Of a stretch of 64,000 nt of DNA, positions 63,126 to 64,000 are shown in pieces. The notes beneath the pieces are model-generated. The model worked only from the letters and a program-made list of their open reading frames with translations, was not told the origin of the DNA and searched no databases. The DNA comes from Portunus trituberculatus. Its lineage: Eukaryota > Arthropoda > Malacostraca > Decapoda > Portunidae. The stretch is from assembly GCF_017591435.1 (NCBI RefSeq), contig NC_059279.1, positions 2,850,001 through 2,914,000 on the forward strand, read 5' to 3'. Position 1 is the stretch's first letter, and each line of letters starts with the position of its first letter. A program made the position numbers and the translations under genes.

Positions 63126-64000
63126 CGCAACTATTGAACTAAAAAAACACAGGGAAGCAAAAAAAAAAAAAAAATAGCAGGAAATTATGAAAAAAAAGTA
63201 GCTGTGGATACTTCTTATGGTAGTTTCATTAATAATTATTTTCCTTTTTATATCTATACTTATTTTACTGCGTTGTTTTTGTCCTCGTAAACCTGTCTAA
63301 GTGGGAGCAGAGACCTTTTGGTGATGTCTTACTATGTTTGCTAGAGGTAGTAGCAACGGGTTTGGCGGTGAAGGTTCCTGATGCTAAAACAACTTCATGA
63401 CTGACCTTTCTTACAATACCAGCTAGTGTCTGAGTGTCCGGTGTACCTATGTTTATCATGAGTCACCTACCAACACTCCAGAGCCCCTATCAACATTAAT
63501 TCTCTATCTTGTTGCATAATCTAGCTTTTGCCTTGGTATCTGTCTTGGTATCTATTTATCTTACAACCTTATCTACGACCTTATCTATATCAACCTTATC
63601 TATATATATTAACTTTATCTATCTATAACCCTATCCATATATCTTGCAACCTTACCTACGACTATCTATCTATCTTGTAACCTTATCAATCTATCTATCT
63701 TGCTGTATGTCTCGTTATTTATTCATTTATTTTTCTATCTTTCATCTGTACCATTCTGTCTTGCATATTCCTTACGCACTTCACTGATTTCTCACTACAC
63801 GACAGCCACACCTCAGAACATGGTAATGGTACTCAGTTTTATCATTCACTAACCTGACAGAATAATGACCTACCTAACTTTTCTTCCTCTCTGTCAGTGC
63901 GTCTCTTCTTCAGCTCCCCTTGGTCCTCGTGCCTTATATAGTTATTGAATTTTCTCCCTATTTACACAAGTCAATTAGTTTTTTTTTGTATCCATTCACT
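63126..64000. other. No gene recognised
   Basis: A 64-codon minus-strand frame at 63459-63265 has no recognisable motif. A degenerate TCTATCTATCTTG-type pyrimidine-rich repeat covers about 63530-63730. Confidence 0.5.

Noticed and set aside
63265..63459. 64-codon minus-strand frame
   Set aside because: Closed by a stop two codons upstream, no motif, no splice partner visible.

Overview
The window looks like nuclear DNA of an arthropod, most likely a decapod crustacean such as a brachyuran crab. The grounds are large introns with canonical GT/AG splice sites, a TTAGG-type telomeric pentamer in interstitial blocks, tRNA-derived SINEs, LINE 3' ends of a type I associate with decapods, and an extreme load of simple repeats. 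My rough tally of CT/GA, GT/CA and trinucleotide arrays exceeds 7 kb. Nothing here is bacterial, and almost every long open frame is a translated microsatellite. The organism call is inference.

Coding content is small and clearly richer in GC than its surroundings. (1) At the left edge, 1-1228 (-), a frame of at least 409 codons runs off the window; it encodes an N-terminally membrane-anchored protein with two PPxY motifs. (2) A split gene on the minus strand encodes an espin/forked-type actin-bundling protein. Exons 33030-32847, 27149-26967, 24211-24089 and 22634-21983 have matching phases and reading order and give ankyrin repeats followed by a low-complexity linker; the 3' end is not identified. 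A 401-codon exon at 45218-44014 starts with a myristoylation/palmitoylation-like MGCLLS sequence and ends in the phase that the first ankyrin exon needs, so it is a candidate alternative 5' exon. (3) An intronless protein-kinase-like gene with an N-terminal membrane segment (39511-40599, +) lies antisense inside the 11-kb intron that this model predicts. (4) A possible plus-strand terminal exon lies at 19556-19848.

The rest is repeats. A MITE family of about 210 bp with TTAA target sites has 18 copies (family A), and a second family (B) has three. One A copy splits a LINE reading frame exactly at TTAA, and another interrupts a 17-bp minisatellite, so the window itself records the insertion chemistry. 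There are also three SINE copies (two forming a microsatellite-linked tandem), a fourfold tandem of a LINE C-terminal segment, many degenerate tandem arrays with 17- to 150-bp units, interstitial telomere-like blocks (mainly 62.59-63.12 kb and 30.57-30.74 kb), and CT/GA arrays up to about 0.68 kb.

Functionally, the only joined unit I can defend is the espin/forked gene. The kinase and the left-edge membrane protein are separate transcription units of unknown role.
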